Notes: generated from the letters alone by a model not told the origin. A stretch of DNA of 64,000 nucleotides from Sphingobium sp. AP50 (GCF_900109095.1 NZ_FNYZ01000005.1:185040-249039), one strand, 5' to 3'; positions 23,406 through 32,580 are shown, counted from the first letter of the stretch. A program made the numbers and translations.

Positions 23406-24890
23406 TCACTTCTTCATGAAATTCTGAAAGCCGGGCGGCAGCTTGGGCATATTGCCGCCCAATCCGCCAAGGCCGCCCAGCCCCGACAGGTCGGGCGGAC
23501 CGCCCGCGCCACCATCGGGACCGCCAAGGCCACCCAGACCGCCCATGCCACCGCCACCGGTGAACATCTTGGCCAGCCCTTTCAGGCCGCCCATCTTGCG
23601 GATCTTCTTCATCGCCGTTTCCATTTCCTGATGCATTTTCAGGAGACGGTTGACGTCCTGCACGGTGCGGCCGGCGCCCTTGGCGATACGGATCTTGCGC
23701 TTGGCGTTGATCAAAGCGGGCTTCTCCCGCTCCTTGGGCGTCATCGAACCGATCATCGCGTCCAGATGGATCAGCGTCTTGTCGTTCGCGCCGCTATTGG
23801 CCATCGCCGCCTGCGCCTTCTTCAGGCCCGGCAGCATGCCCGCCAGCGCGCCGAGACCGCCCATGCGGCGCATCTGGTTCAGCTGGCTACGCAGGTCGTT
23901 CATGTCGAACTGACCCTTGGCCATCTTCTTGGCCAGCTTGTCGGCTTCTTCCGCGTCGATCGTCTCGGCGGCGCGTTCGACCAGCGACACGACGTCGCCC
24001 ATGCCCAATATGCGCTGCGCAACCCGCTGCGGATGGAAAGGCTCCAGCGCCTCCAGCTTTTCGCCAGTGCCCGCAAATTTGATCGGACGGCCCGTGACGG
24101 CGCGCATCGACAGCGCCGCACCACCACGCGCATCGCCGTCCATACGGGTCAGCACGACGCCGGTCAGCGGCACCTGGCTCGTGAAGCTGGTCGCCACATT
24201 CACAGCGTCCTGACCGGTCAGCGAGTCGACCACCAGCAGGATTTCCGCCGGGTTCGCCACATCGGCGACCGCCTTCATCTCGTCCATCAGCGCCTGATCG
24301 ACATGCAGACGACCGGCGGTGTCGAGCATCACCACGTCGAAGCCCTGAAGCTTCGCCGCCTGCAACGCGCGCTTGGCGATGTCGACCGGCTGCTGACCCG
24401 CGATGATCGGCAGGGTCGCGACATCGGTCTGCGTGCCGAGAACGGCAAGCTGCTCCTGCGCGGCCGGGCGCTGGACGTCGAGTGACGCCATCAGCACCTT
24501 CTTGCGATCCCGCTCCTTCAGGCGCTTGGCGATCTTGGCGGTGGAAGTGGTCTTGCCCGAACCCTGAAGGCCGACCATCATGATGACGGCAGGCGGGGTC
24601 ACGTCGATCATCAGATCGGACGTATCCGAACCCAGCGTCTCGGTCAGCGTGTCGGAGACGATCTTGACGACCATCTGCCCCGGCGTGACCGACCGCAGCA
24701 CATCGCTGCCCACGGCCTTTTCGGTGGCCTGATCGACGAACTGGCGGACGACGGGCAGCGCCACGTCGGCTTCGAGAAGTGCGATTCGCACCTCGCGCAT
24801 CGCGGCGCGGACATCGTCCTCCGTAAGCGCACCGCGCCCACGCAGCTTGTCGAATACCCCACCGAGACGATCGCTTAGCGAATCGAACAT
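23406..24890 (-). CDS. ffh: Signal recognition particle GTPase Ffh
   Basis: Protein of the signal recognition particle, 494 aa, which targets membrane proteins to FtsY and SecYEG. The N domain (MFDSLSDRLGGVFDKLRGRG), G domain with GLQGSGKTTSTAKIAK, DVQRPAAQEQL, DTAGRLHVDQ and TRMDGDARGGAAL, and the methionine-rich M domain (QLNQMRRMGGLG, MHQEMETAMKKIRKMGGLKG) are all present. The C-terminus is Gly-rich. ATG at 24890 follows GAGGTGG. ftsY is also in this window at 29.5 kb. Confidence 0.98.
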   Translation of the reverse strand: MFDSLSDRLGGVFDKLRGRGALTEDDVRAAMREVRIALLEADVALPVVRQFVDQATEKAVGSDVLRSVTPGQMVVKIVSDTLTETLGSDTSDLMIDVTPPAVIMMVGLQGSGKTTSTAKIAKRLKERDRKKVLMASLDVQRPAAQEQLAVLGTQTDVATLPIIAGQQPVDIAKRALQAAKLQGFDVVMLDTAGRLHVDQALMDEMKAVADVANPAEILLVVDSLTGQDAVNVATSFTSQVPLTGVVLTRMDGDARGGAALSMRAVTGRPIKFAGTGEKLEALEPFHPQRVAQRILGMGDVVSLVERAAETIDAEEADKLAKKMAKGQFDMNDLRSQLNQMRRMGGLGALAGMLPGLKKAQAAMANSGANDKTLIHLDAMIGSMTPKEREKPALINAKRKIRIAKGAGRTVQDVNRLLKMHQEMETAMKKIRKMGGLKGLAKMFTGGGGMGGLGGLGGPDGGAGGPPDLSGLGGLGGLGGNMPKLPPGFQNFMKK

Positions 24891-25389
24891 CACCACCTCA
24901 TTTGGGCCAAAAGGCCCGCAAAATCTTGCCTACCCATCAAACGACAAAATCGCCGGCGGGCGAAACCTCGCCGGCCAGCGTCCATCCGATGCCCCTCTTG
25001 GGCATCCTGGAGTCGTCAGGGTACCGGACGGAAACCGACCGATTGCAGGCGCGCCTTTACGGGAAAGAGGCAGGAAGTGCAAGCGGGCGCATGAACGCCC
25101 ATAATGCGCCTCCCTCTCCTACATCACCCCTCTCTGCTAGAGTGAGCAGAGGCTGGGGTAACCCGCGCCGTCATTGCGAGCGAAGCGAAGCAATCCATGG
25201 GCGCATCAGTGGATTGCTTCGCTTCGCTCGCAATGACGATTCAACATTAGGCTATCCCGTTCCGAACCCGGAAGGCGCAGACCAGCGATCACCTGACACT
25301 TTCCGATAGGATCAACGCAGTGTAACTTTATTTCGCTTTTTGCGGGAAATATGCGAAGCTAAGGCGAAGACAGAGGGGAGCCTACAATC
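24891..25389. other. Hairpin-rich intergenic region between ffh and amino-acid permease
   Basis: No credible gene in these 499 bp. From 24904 to 25105 there are successive small hairpins: GGGCC-AAAA-GGCCC, GCCGGCG-N10-CGCCGGC (24952-24975), GATGCCC-CTCTT-GGGCATC (24986-25004), a TTGCA/TGCAA-closed stem (about 25043-25082) and GGGCG-CATGAA-CGCCC. These could form part of the ffh 5' leader. A perfect inverted repeat follows at 25169-25238, and the permease promoter should be in the last 100 bp. Confidence 0.6.
25169..25238. repeat. Perfect 29-bp inverted repeat
   Basis: Arms at 25169-25197 and 25210-25238 are exact reverse complements with a 12-nt spacer. The arm starts CGTCATTGCGAGCGAAGCGA, a sequence I know as a very common dispersed palindrome in many alphaproteobacterial genomes (its translation gives CERSEAI-like peptides in false genes). 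It is unrelated to the repeat at 8338 apart from the CGTCAT ends. Confidence 0.9.
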
Positions 25390-26784
25390 ATGAGTTGGAC
25401 ACGCCGTAAGCCGATGGAGGCGATGACGCCGAAGGACGCGGGCCATCAGATGGCGCGCACCCTGTCATGGCCGCACCTGCTGGCGCTGGGCGTCGGCGCG
25501 ATCGTGGGCACCGGCATCCTGACCCTGATCGGCGTCGGCGCCGACCGGGCTGGCCCGGCGGTGCTGCTCTCCTTCGCCATAGCCGGCGCGATCTGCGCCT
25601 GCGCCGCGCTGGCCTATGCCGAACTCTCGACCATGATGCCGGCGGCAGGCAGCGCCTATAGCTACTCCTATGTCGTGCTGGGTGAAGGCATCGCCTGGAT
25701 CGTGGGCTGGTCGCTGATCCTGGAATATAGTCTGGTCGTATCGACCGTGGCGGTCGGCTGGTCGGGCTATGCCGCGCCGCTGCTGACGCCGCTGGGCTTC
25801 CCCGAATGGCTGACCAAGGGGCCTGAACTGGGCGGCGCGATTAACCTGCCCGCCATCTTCATCATCGCGGTGGTCGCGGGCCTGCTGATGTTCGGCACGC
25901 GCGAAAGCGCCCGCCTCAACACCATCCTCGTCCTTATCAAGATCGTGACGCTCAGCCTGTTCGTCGCCTATGCCCTGCCCGCCTTCGACGCGCAGAATCT
26001 CGAACCCTTCATGCCCTTCGGCTTTGCCAAACATATGGGGCCGGACGGCGTGGAGCGCGGCGTGATGGCCGCCGCCGCGATCATCTTCTTCGCCTTCTAC
26101 GGCTTCGACGCCATCTCAACGGCTGCGGAGGAAGCCAAGAACCCGGATCGCGACCTTGCCATCGGCATCGTCGGATCGCTGATCGTCTGCACGATCATTT
26201 ACGTCCTCGTCGCCGCCGCCGCGATCGGCGCCCTGCCCTTCACCCGCTTCGCCGACAGCCCGGAGCCGCTGGCGCTGATCCTGCGTGAAATGGGTCAGGG
26301 CGGCATCGCCCGCATCGTCGCCATCGCCGCCGTGATCGCCCTGCCGACCGTGCTGCTCGGTTTCCTCTACGGCCAGAGCCGCATCTTCCTCGTCATGGCG
26401 CGCGACGGCTTCCTGCCGCAATCGCTGGCCCGCATTTCGAAGCGCGGCACCCCCGCCCGCATCACGCTGGTCACGGCAGTGCTCGTATCGATCATCGCCG
26501 GCGTCCTGCCGATCGATGAAATCGCCGCGCTGGCCAATGCCGGCACGCTGATCGCCTTCACCGCCGTGGGCCTGTGCCTCCTCGTCCTGCGCAAGCGTGC
26601 ACCGGACCTCAAACGCCCCTTCCGCACCCCTGCGGCATGGATCGTGGGCATCGGCGCGGTCGCCGGCTGCGCCTATCTCTTCCTCAGCCTGCCGATGAAG
26701 ACCATCATCGCCTGCGCCATCTGGAATGCGATTGGGTTGGGCGTGTACTTCCTCTATGGGCAGAGACGGGCGACTGTCGCGTAG
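25390..26784 (+). CDS. APC-family amino acid permease
   Basis: Inner-membrane transporter of 464 aa with about 12 helices, in the cationic amino acid / YfnA-like group. Conserved parts are GVGAIVGTGILTLIGVGAD (first helix, substrate backbone site), AYAELSTMMPAAGSAYSYSY and AFYGFDAISTAAEEAKNPDRD. Ribosome site GGGGAG lies 11 bp before ATG 25390. The substrate is likely an amino acid but cannot be named. It stands before a TonB-C-like gene in the same direction with an 11-bp gap. Confidence 0.92.
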   Translation: MSWTRRKPMEAMTPKDAGHQMARTLSWPHLLALGVGAIVGTGILTLIGVGADRAGPAVLLSFAIAGAICACAALAYAELSTMMPAAGSAYSYSYVVLGEGIAWIVGWSLILEYSLVVSTVAVGWSGYAAPLLTPLGFPEWLTKGPELGGAINLPAIFIIAVVAGLLMFGTRESARLNTILVLIKIVTLSLFVAYALPAFDAQNLEPFMPFGFAKHMGPDGVERGVMAAAAIIFFAFYGFDAISTAAEEAKNPDRDLAIGIVGSLIVCTIIYVLVAAAAIGALPFTRFADSPEPLALILREMGQGGIARIVAIAAVIALPTVLLGFLYGQSRIFLVMARDGFLPQSLARISKRGTPARITLVTAVLVSIIAGVLPIDEIAALANAGTLIAFTAVGLCLLVLRKRAPDLKRPFRTPAAWIVGIGAVAGCAYLFLSLPMKTIIACAIWNAIGLGVYFLYGQRRATVA

Positions 26785-26795
26785 GGGGAATAGAA

Positions 26796-27425
26796 GTGGG
26801 CGTTTCATCGGGCTTGGTCATCGCGGCCGGAATGATCGCTGCAACGCCTATCGATCCTGTCCACTGGCTGACTTGGGATGATTATCCGCGCGAGGCAAAA
26901 ATACTCGCCAATGGCGGCGTGATTAATGCGTCGATTATGGTTTCACCGCAAGGCAAGCCCATTCGATGCGAGGTCAAGCATTCGACCGATTCCAGCAAAA
27001 TGGGCATGATCCTGTGCAGGACACTGATGAGCAAGGCGAAGTTCGAACCGGCACGTAATATGCGCGGAGAGCCGGCATATATGGCCTATAATATGGGCGT
27101 TACGTTTCAGCGCGCCCTCGACTATCGCTCGAAGCAAGGGCCAGCACCCCTGCAAATTATCACACCCGTCGATATTGCGCTGGATGTCGCCCATTTGCCG
27201 GACGGCATGAAACAGAAGATCATCAGGATCGTCGCGCAAACCGACGAGAGCGGAAACATCATCGAGTGCATACCCTCCACGCCCGACCCCGCCTCCGCAA
27301 AATTCGAGGCGGTTGCCTGCGCTCAGGCTAAGGGGCTTGTTGCCGATCCCGCGCTGGACGAGAATGGAAAGCCGGTTACGGCCTTGAGAAGCTGGGCTGC
27401 CGTTTTCCGAACAGCGGCAAAATAG
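26796..27425 (+). CDS. TonB C-terminal-domain-like periplasmic protein
   Basis: A 209-aa protein with a short hydrophobic N-terminus (GVSSGLVIAAGMIAATP). The segment DDYPREAKILANGGVINASI then MVSPQGKPIRCEVKHSTD and LMSKAKFEPARN follows the TonB C-terminal pattern (DYP, G.V.v...dG.v..C.V..Ss). There is no proline-rich spacer, so it is not a normal TonB; a second half (roughly 110-209) resembles a divergent repeat. GTG 26796 follows GGGGGA; later starts are possible. Role unknown. Confidence 0.7.
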   Translation: MGVSSGLVIAAGMIAATPIDPVHWLTWDDYPREAKILANGGVINASIMVSPQGKPIRCEVKHSTDSSKMGMILCRTLMSKAKFEPARNMRGEPAYMAYNMGVTFQRALDYRSKQGPAPLQIITPVDIALDVAHLPDGMKQKIIRIVAQTDESGNIIECIPSTPDPASAKFEAVACAQAKGLVADPALDENGKPVTALRSWAAVFRTAAK

Positions 27426-27468
27426 GTCAGACTCGCCTTTTCCCTCCACCCCCACTACATGGCCGCCC

Positions 27469-28269
27469 ATGGGACGTTTTTCGAAGATGCATGGCCTGGG
27501 CAACGACTTCGTGGTGATCGACGCGCGCGAAAGCGCGATCGACATGACGGAGGCGCGCGCCCGCGCCATTGCCGATCGCCATGCCGGGATCGGCTGCGAC
27601 CAGTTGATCCTGATCGGGCAGAGCGACGACGCCGATGTGTCGATGCAGATTTTCAACGCCGATGGCAGCGAAGTGGAAGCCTGCGGCAACGCGACCCGCT
27701 GCGTCCCCCTGTTCGTCGGCCGCGACGTACTGATCCGCACAAAGGCCGGCCTGCTCGACGCCAAATCGGTCGATGGCGGCGCCAGCGTCGACATGGGCGC
27801 GCCCCGTTTCGACTGGGACGCGATCCCGCTCGCATACCCCATGGACACGCTGACCATGGGCGCCAGTTGGGAAGACCTGCCCGCGCCCGCCGCCGTCAAT
27901 GTCGGCAACCCGCATGTCATTTTCTTCGTGGACGATCTGGACGCCGTTGATTTCGATCGCCTCGGCCCGCTGATCGAGAACGACCCGCTCTTCCCGCAGC
28001 GCGTGAACGTGAACTTCGCGCAGGTCGTGGGCGACGATCATATCCGCCTCGTCGTGTGGGAACGCGGCGCGGGCCTCACCCGTGCCTGCGGCACCGGCGC
28101 CTGCGCCACCGCCGTCGCCGCCATCCGGCGCAAGCTGATGACCGGCCCCGTCACCGTCAGCCTGCCCGGCGGCGACCTCGTCATCGCATGGGCGCCGGGC
28201 GGCACGATCCAGATGACCGGCCCCGCCACCCATGTCTTCGATGGCGAGGCCGACTGGTCGCGTTTCTGA
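27469..28269 (+). CDS. dapF: Diaminopimelate epimerase
   Basis: Converts LL- to meso-diaminopimelate for lysine and peptidoglycan. The 266-aa enzyme has the two catalytic cysteines in EACGNATRC and RACGTGACAT, plus the opening FSKMHGLGNDFVVIDAR. Length is usual. The next gene mtaB starts 5 bp after its stop, and mtaB then overlaps ftsY, so dapF-mtaB-ftsY-yciB form one operon. Confidence 0.98.
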   Translation: MGRFSKMHGLGNDFVVIDARESAIDMTEARARAIADRHAGIGCDQLILIGQSDDADVSMQIFNADGSEVEACGNATRCVPLFVGRDVLIRTKAGLLDAKSVDGGASVDMGAPRFDWDAIPLAYPMDTLTMGASWEDLPAPAAVNVGNPHVIFFVDDLDAVDFDRLGPLIENDPLFPQRVNVNFAQVVGDDHIRLVVWERGAGLTRACGTGACATAVAAIRRKLMTGPVTVSLPGGDLVIAWAPGGTIQMTGPATHVFDGEADWSRF

Positions 28270-28274
28270 CCGCC

Positions 28275-29519
28275 ATGGCCGGTCCTGACATCATCACCAT
28301 GGGCTGTCGCCTCAACATCGCGGAAAGCGAGGCGATCCGCGACATGGCGGCAGGGCAAGACGACCTGATCGTCGTCAACAGCTGCGCCGTGACCGCCGAA
28401 GCGGTCCGCCAGACCCGGCAGGCGATCCGCCGCGCCAAACGGGAGCGCCCCGACGCCCGCATCCTCGTCACCGGCTGCGCCGCCCAGACCGAACCCCAGA
28501 CCTTCGCCGCCATGGCCGAAGTCGACGGCGTGATCGGCAACCGGGAAAAGATGGAGGCGAGCGCTTTCGCCCCCGTGGCGGAGAAGGTGCGCGTCTCCGA
28601 CATCATGGCCGTGCGTGACACCGCGCCGCATATGGCGTCCGCCTTCGCCGACCATGCCCGCGCCTTCCTCGAAGTTCAGAATGGCTGCGACCATCGCTGC
28701 ACCTTCTGCATCATCCCCTATGGCCGGGGGAACAGCCGCTCCGTCCCCGCTGGCGCAGTTATCGACAAGGCCAGGCAGCTGGTCGATGCGGGCTATAGCG
28801 AAATCGTACTGACTGGCGTGGACGTCACCAGCTACGGCCCCGACCTTCCCGGCAGCCCCTCACTCGGCCTGCTGATCGAACGCATATTGAAGGGCGTGCC
28901 CGACCTCCCCCGCCTGCGCCTGTCCTCCATCGACAGCGTGGAGATAGACGAGCGCCTGTTCGACCTGGTCGCCCACGAACCGCGCATGATGCCGCACCTC
29001 CATTTGTCCTTGCAGGCGGGCGACGACATGATCCTCAAGCGCATGAAGCGCCGCCACGGCCGCGCCGACGCCATTGCCATCGTGCAGCGCGTGAAGGAAG
29101 CCCGCCCGAATATCAGCATCGGCGCCGACATGATCGCCGGCTTCCCGACCGAAGACGACGCCATGTTCGACAACAGCCTGCGGCTGGTCGACGAATGCGA
29201 CATCGTCCACGGCCATATCTTTCCTTACTCGCCGCGCACCGGCACCCCCGCAGCTCGCATGCCGCAGGTCGACCGCGCCATGATCAAGGCCCGCGCAGCC
29301 CGCCTGCGCGATGCCTGCGCCACCCGTCGCGACGACTGGCTGCGCAGTCTAATCGGCACCAGCCAATCCGTGCTGGTCGAACGCAGCGGCATGACCGGCC
29401 ACGCCGAAAATTTCGCCCCGGTGCGCTTCGCATCGGCGCAAGCCCCCTCCTCCATCGTCCGCGCCACCATCACGGCGCTTGAGAATGGCGCCCTTATCGC
29501 GCAAGAGGCTCCGCAATGA
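28275..29519 (+). CDS. mtaB: tRNA t6A37 methylthiotransferase MtaB
   Basis: Radical-SAM enzyme of 414 aa that adds a methylthio group to t6A37 of tRNAs. N-terminal cluster cysteines in MGCRLN, VNSCAVTAEA and VTGCAAQ, radical SAM motif CDHRCTFC with IPYGRGNSRS, and a C-terminal TRAM-like region. The start ATG 28275 (MAGPDIITMGCRLN) is right after dapF; earlier in-frame codons belong to a dapF shadow. Its stop overlaps the ftsY start (ATGA). Confidence 0.95.
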   Translation: MAGPDIITMGCRLNIAESEAIRDMAAGQDDLIVVNSCAVTAEAVRQTRQAIRRAKRERPDARILVTGCAAQTEPQTFAAMAEVDGVIGNREKMEASAFAPVAEKVRVSDIMAVRDTAPHMASAFADHARAFLEVQNGCDHRCTFCIIPYGRGNSRSVPAGAVIDKARQLVDAGYSEIVLTGVDVTSYGPDLPGSPSLGLLIERILKGVPDLPRLRLSSIDSVEIDERLFDLVAHEPRMMPHLHLSLQAGDDMILKRMKRRHGRADAIAIVQRVKEARPNISIGADMIAGFPTEDDAMFDNSLRLVDECDIVHGHIFPYSPRTGTPAARMPQVDRAMIKARAARLRDACATRRDDWLRSLIGTSQSVLVERSGMTGHAENFAPVRFASAQAPSSIVRATITALENGALIAQEAPQ

Positions 29520-30457
29520 CTGATAATACCGGCACCAGCTGGCGCGACCGCCTCTTCGGCGGACTGAAGCGCACGTCCGACAGGCTCGGCGACAATCTCA
29601 CCGGCCTTTTCACCAAGGCCGCGCTCGACGCACAGACCCTCGACGAGATCGAGGAAGCGCTGATCATGTCCGACCTTGGCCCCGCCATGGCCGCGCGCGT
29701 GCGCGATCGTCTGGCCGAGGGACGCTTCAACAAGGAACTGACCGAGGACTATCTGCGCGAGATCATCGCGGAGGAAATCGAGAAGACTCTCGCCCCCGTC
29801 GCCCGCCCCCTGGAGATCGAAGCCTTCCCGCGCCCGCAGGTCATCCTGGTGATCGGCGTCAACGGTTCGGGCAAGACCACCACCATCGCCAAGCTGGCCA
29901 ATAATTTCCTGGAACAGGATTATGGCGTGATGCTGGCCGCGGGCGACACGTTCCGCGCGGCGGCGATCGGCCAGCTCAAGGTCTGGGCCGAACGGCTCGG
30001 CATCCCCATCGTCGCAGGCAAGGAAGGCGGCGACGCGGCTGGCATCGTGTTCGACGCGGTCAAGCAGGCGACCGAAACCGGCATCGACGTGCTGATCGTC
30101 GACACTGCGGGGCGGCTCCAGAACAAGACCGAACTGATGGACGAACTGGCCAAGGTGCGCCGTGTGCTGGGCCGATTGAACCCGGCCGCCCCGCATGACG
30201 TTGTGCTGGTTCTGGATGCCACCACGGGACAGAATGCGTTGAACCAGATCGAAGTCTTCAAGGAAACCGCGCAGGTCACGGGCCTCGTCATGACCAAGCT
30301 CGATGGCACTGCGCGCGGTGGCGTGCTGGTCGCAGCGGCCGAGAAGTTCCGCCTGCCCATCCATGCCATCGGCGTGGGTGAAAAGATCGAGGATCTGCGC
30401 CCCTTCGATCCGGGCGACATGGCCCGCGCCATTGCGGGGACGGCCTATGCCCGCTGA
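29516..30457 (+). CDS. ftsY: Signal recognition particle receptor FtsY
   Basis: SRP receptor GTPase (313 aa) that docks Ffh-ribosome complexes at the membrane. NG domains only: GVNGSGKTTTIAKLA, DTFRAAAIGQLKVWAER, VDTAGRLQNKTELMDEL and MTKLDGTARGGV. It lacks the long acidic A domain of the E. coli protein, as is common outside enterobacteria. Overlaps both mtaB (4 bp) and yciB (11 bp). Confidence 0.97.
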   Translation: MTDNTGTSWRDRLFGGLKRTSDRLGDNLTGLFTKAALDAQTLDEIEEALIMSDLGPAMAARVRDRLAEGRFNKELTEDYLREIIAEEIEKTLAPVARPLEIEAFPRPQVILVIGVNGSGKTTTIAKLANNFLEQDYGVMLAAGDTFRAAAIGQLKVWAERLGIPIVAGKEGGDAAGIVFDAVKQATETGIDVLIVDTAGRLQNKTELMDELAKVRRVLGRLNPAAPHDVVLVLDATTGQNALNQIEVFKETAQVTGLVMTKLDGTARGGVLVAAAEKFRLPIHAIGVGEKIEDLRPFDPGDMARAIAGTAYAR

Positions 30458-31103
30458 TAGCAATAAGAAACCCGCCCATAACGGCACCCTGTCGCTCGCG
30501 CTCGATTTCGGGCCGCTGCTGGTCTTCTTCCTGACCTACAAGGGTGCAGGCTGGATCTGGGGATCGGGCAACCCGATCACCGCCATGACCTTCGGCACCG
30601 CCGCCTTCATGGCGGCGATCGTGATCGCGGTCATCATATCGAAGGTGAAGCTGGGTCGCGTATCCCCCATGCTCTGGCTGTCGGCGCTGCTGATTCTCTT
30701 CTTCGGCGGCCTGACCATCTATTTCCATGATCAGAGCTTCATCCAGATCAAGCCGACCATCATCTACGCCTTCTTCGCGCTGATGCTGTTCGCCGGGCTG
30801 CTGCGTGGCAAGCCTCTGCTCCAATATCTGCTTCAGGCGGCCTATGATGGCCTGACCCATGAAGGCTGGATGAAATTGTCACGCAACTGGGCGCTCTTCT
30901 TCGTCGGCATGGCAATCGCCAATGAAGCGATGCGCCGGTCGATGAGTTTCGACACCTGGCTGGCGGTCAAGGTCTGGGGCGTCACGATCGTGTCGGTGAT
31001 CTTCGCCGGCGCCAATATCCCGATGCTCATGCGCCATGGCCTGACGCTGGACGATGGCCTGGACAGCGACGAGGTGGGCGAAACCACCCCGCCGCAGGGT
31101 TAG
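30447..31103 (+). CDS. yciB: Inner-membrane-spanning protein YciB / septation protein A
   Basis: Membrane protein of 218 aa with about five to six helices (DFGPLLVFFLTYKGAG, FMAAIVIAVIISKVKLGRVS, LWLSALLILFFGGLTIYFHD, FFVGMAIANEAMRRSMS, WGVTIVSVIFAGANIPML). The order and the KLGRVSPMLW and KPTIIYAFFALML blocks are typical of YciB/IspA, linked to cell-envelope and division processes. Its ATG is inside the end of ftsY, so translation is probably coupled. Confidence 0.93.
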   Translation: MPADSNKKPAHNGTLSLALDFGPLLVFFLTYKGAGWIWGSGNPITAMTFGTAAFMAAIVIAVIISKVKLGRVSPMLWLSALLILFFGGLTIYFHDQSFIQIKPTIIYAFFALMLFAGLLRGKPLLQYLLQAAYDGLTHEGWMKLSRNWALFFVGMAIANEAMRRSMSFDTWLAVKVWGVTIVSVIFAGANIPMLMRHGLTLDDGLDSDEVGETTPPQG

Positions 31104-31109
31104 AAATGG

Positions 31110-31523
31110 TCAGGTCGCGGGGGCCTGCACGACCGCATCGATGATGATGTCACGCAAATGCCCGTTGCGATCAGGCCAGAGAATCGACGCCCCCACCCGC
31201 ATCCCGATCAATGCAGCGCCGATCGGGGTAAAAATGGAAATATGGCCCAGCGCAACGTCCGCATGGCTGGGATAGACCAGCCGCACGCGCCGCGCGACGC
31301 CGTCCTTGGTATCGCGATAGGTGACGTCCGATCCAATGGTGACGACATCATCCGGCAATTTCCCCGGCGCGTACAGGCTGGCGCGGCCAACCTCTTCCAG
31401 CAGCAACTGGCATATGTCGGGAAAGCGATCGCGCGCCGCCCAGGCCAGATCGGAAATTATATCGGCTTCTGATTCGACGAGATGGATGGGCGGAACTGCC
31501 GCCCACTTGTGATGCAGGGTCAT
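31110..31523 (-). CDS. rnk: Rnk/GreA-GreB-type regulator
   Basis: A 137-aa protein related to the regulator of nucleoside diphosphate kinase. The C-terminal half carries the GreA/GreB-like FKBP fold (GSDVTYRDTKDGVARRVRLV, ALGHISIFTPIGAALIGMRVG). The N-terminal part (PPIHLVESEADIISDLAWAA) is like Rnk, which has no long coiled coil and binds RNA polymerase at the secondary channel. It converges on yciB and is divergent from sodB. Confidence 0.87.
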   Translation of the reverse strand: MTLHHKWAAVPPIHLVESEADIISDLAWAARDRFPDICQLLLEEVGRASLYAPGKLPDDVVTIGSDVTYRDTKDGVARRVRLVYPSHADVALGHISIFTPIGAALIGMRVGASILWPDRNGHLRDIIIDAVVQAPAT

Positions 31524-31931
31524 GGAAAGGCTTCCTGATAGAGAGGCATGGCCCATAATGCGGGCCTTCTGACGTCAACGAAGCTGCCCCGGACCCTGCC
31601 GGCAGAGCGCCTGTCAGGTCCGGGGCGAATTGCCCGCGAGAAGTTGGCCCCCGTGATGACGGAAGCGCGGAAAGGCTGCGCCATGCTGCATGACCCGATC
31701 CTGTTCGAGCCAGTAGACGCTGTCAAGCGACCCCGTCATAACTCACTTCAGGTCAGCTTTTGATACGATTTTCTGCGATCGTTTCGCAATAGGCACATAT
31801 CTGTTTTCTTGGGCGTTGGGTGCGCATATGGGAAGCGACGGAGGCGTCCACGCCCCGCATGGACCATAGAATCAACCGGCCGCGCCAGTCTTGCGCACGG
31901 CCGCCCCATAACGAACCCGAGGAGTTCCGCC
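31524..31931. other. Intergenic region between rnk and sodB with a strong stem
   Basis: No convincing gene in these 408 bp. GCCCCGGACC at 31586-31595 pairs exactly with GGTCCGGGGC at 31617-31626, enclosing another palindrome CTGCCGGCAG (31596-31605). The sodB promoter is likely in the AT-richer stretch 31740-31810. A ribosome site (GAGGAG) lies 7 bp before the sodB ATG. Confidence 0.6.
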
Positions 31932-32546
31932 ATGGCCTTTGTTCTGCCCGATCTTCCCTACGCCAAGGACGCCTTTGGCGACATCCTGTCGGTCGAAACC
32001 TTCGATTTCCACCATGGCAAGCATCACAATGCCTATGTCGTGAAGGCCAATGAACTGGTCGCCGCCGACGAAAGCCTTCAGGGCAAGTCGCTGGTGGAAC
32101 TGATCAAGTCGTCCAAGGGCGGCCTGTTCAACCAGGTCGGCCAGATCTGGAACCACACCTTCTACTGGAACTCGCTGTCGCCGGTGAAGACCGCCCCGAC
32201 CGGCGAACTGCTCGCCAAGATCGAGGAAGCCTTCGGTTCGGTGGACGCGCTGATCGAAAAGCTCAAGGCAGAGGCCGTCGGCCACTTCGCCAGCGGCTGG
32301 GCCGCGCTGATCCTGAAGGACGGCAAGCTGGAAGTGACCAGCTATCATGACGCGGACACCCCCGTCGCGCATGAAGGCCACGCCCCGCTGCTGATCCTCG
32401 ATGTGTGGGAACATGCTTATTATATCGACTATCGCAACCTGCGCCCGGCCTATGCCGAAAAGCTGCTGAAGGAAGCGATCAACTGGGACTTCGCTGCCCA
32501 GAACCTGGACGGCGAAGGCGCCAGCCGCGCCGACCAACCGGCCTGA
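31932..32546 (+). CDS. sodB: Iron superoxide dismutase
   Basis: Cytoplasmic Fe-type superoxide dismutase, 204 aa. Metal ligands are visible: His in FHHGKHHNAYV, His in QIWNHTFYWNSL, Asp and His in LDVWEHAYYIDY. The residues AALILKDGK and the FNQVGQIWNH motif favour iron rather than manganese. Single-gene unit with a following GC-rich hairpin at 32552-32580. Confidence 0.97.
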   Translation: MAFVLPDLPYAKDAFGDILSVETFDFHHGKHHNAYVVKANELVAADESLQGKSLVELIKSSKGGLFNQVGQIWNHTFYWNSLSPVKTAPTGELLAKIEEAFGSVDALIEKLKAEAVGHFASGWAALILKDGKLEVTSYHDADTPVAHEGHAPLLILDVWEHAYYIDYRNLRPAYAEKLLKEAINWDFAAQNLDGEGASRADQPA

Positions 32547-32551
32547 TAGAG

Positions 32552-32580
32552 CGACGGGCCGACACTATGCCGGCCCGTCG
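32552..32580 (+). terminator. Hairpin after sodB
   Basis: CGACGGGCCG at 32552-32561 pairs exactly with CGGCCCGTCG at 32571-32580, 5 bp after the sodB stop, followed by GCCCTTTG. A strong stem with a weak T-run. Confidence 0.65.

Noticed and set aside
24902..25309. Plus-strand frame of 135 codons after ffh
   Set aside because: Starts at TTG without ribosome site and its C-terminal part is only the translation of the 25169-25238 inverted repeat (HCERSEAIHG).
24891..25389. Possible SRP RNA (4.5S) gene near ffh
   Set aside because: The conserved GTCAGG...CCGGAAGG...AGCAGC motif of the SRP RNA tip was not found on either strand.
26796..27425. Calling the TonB-C-like protein TonB
   Set aside because: It lacks the N-terminal anchor with conserved His and the proline-rich spacer.
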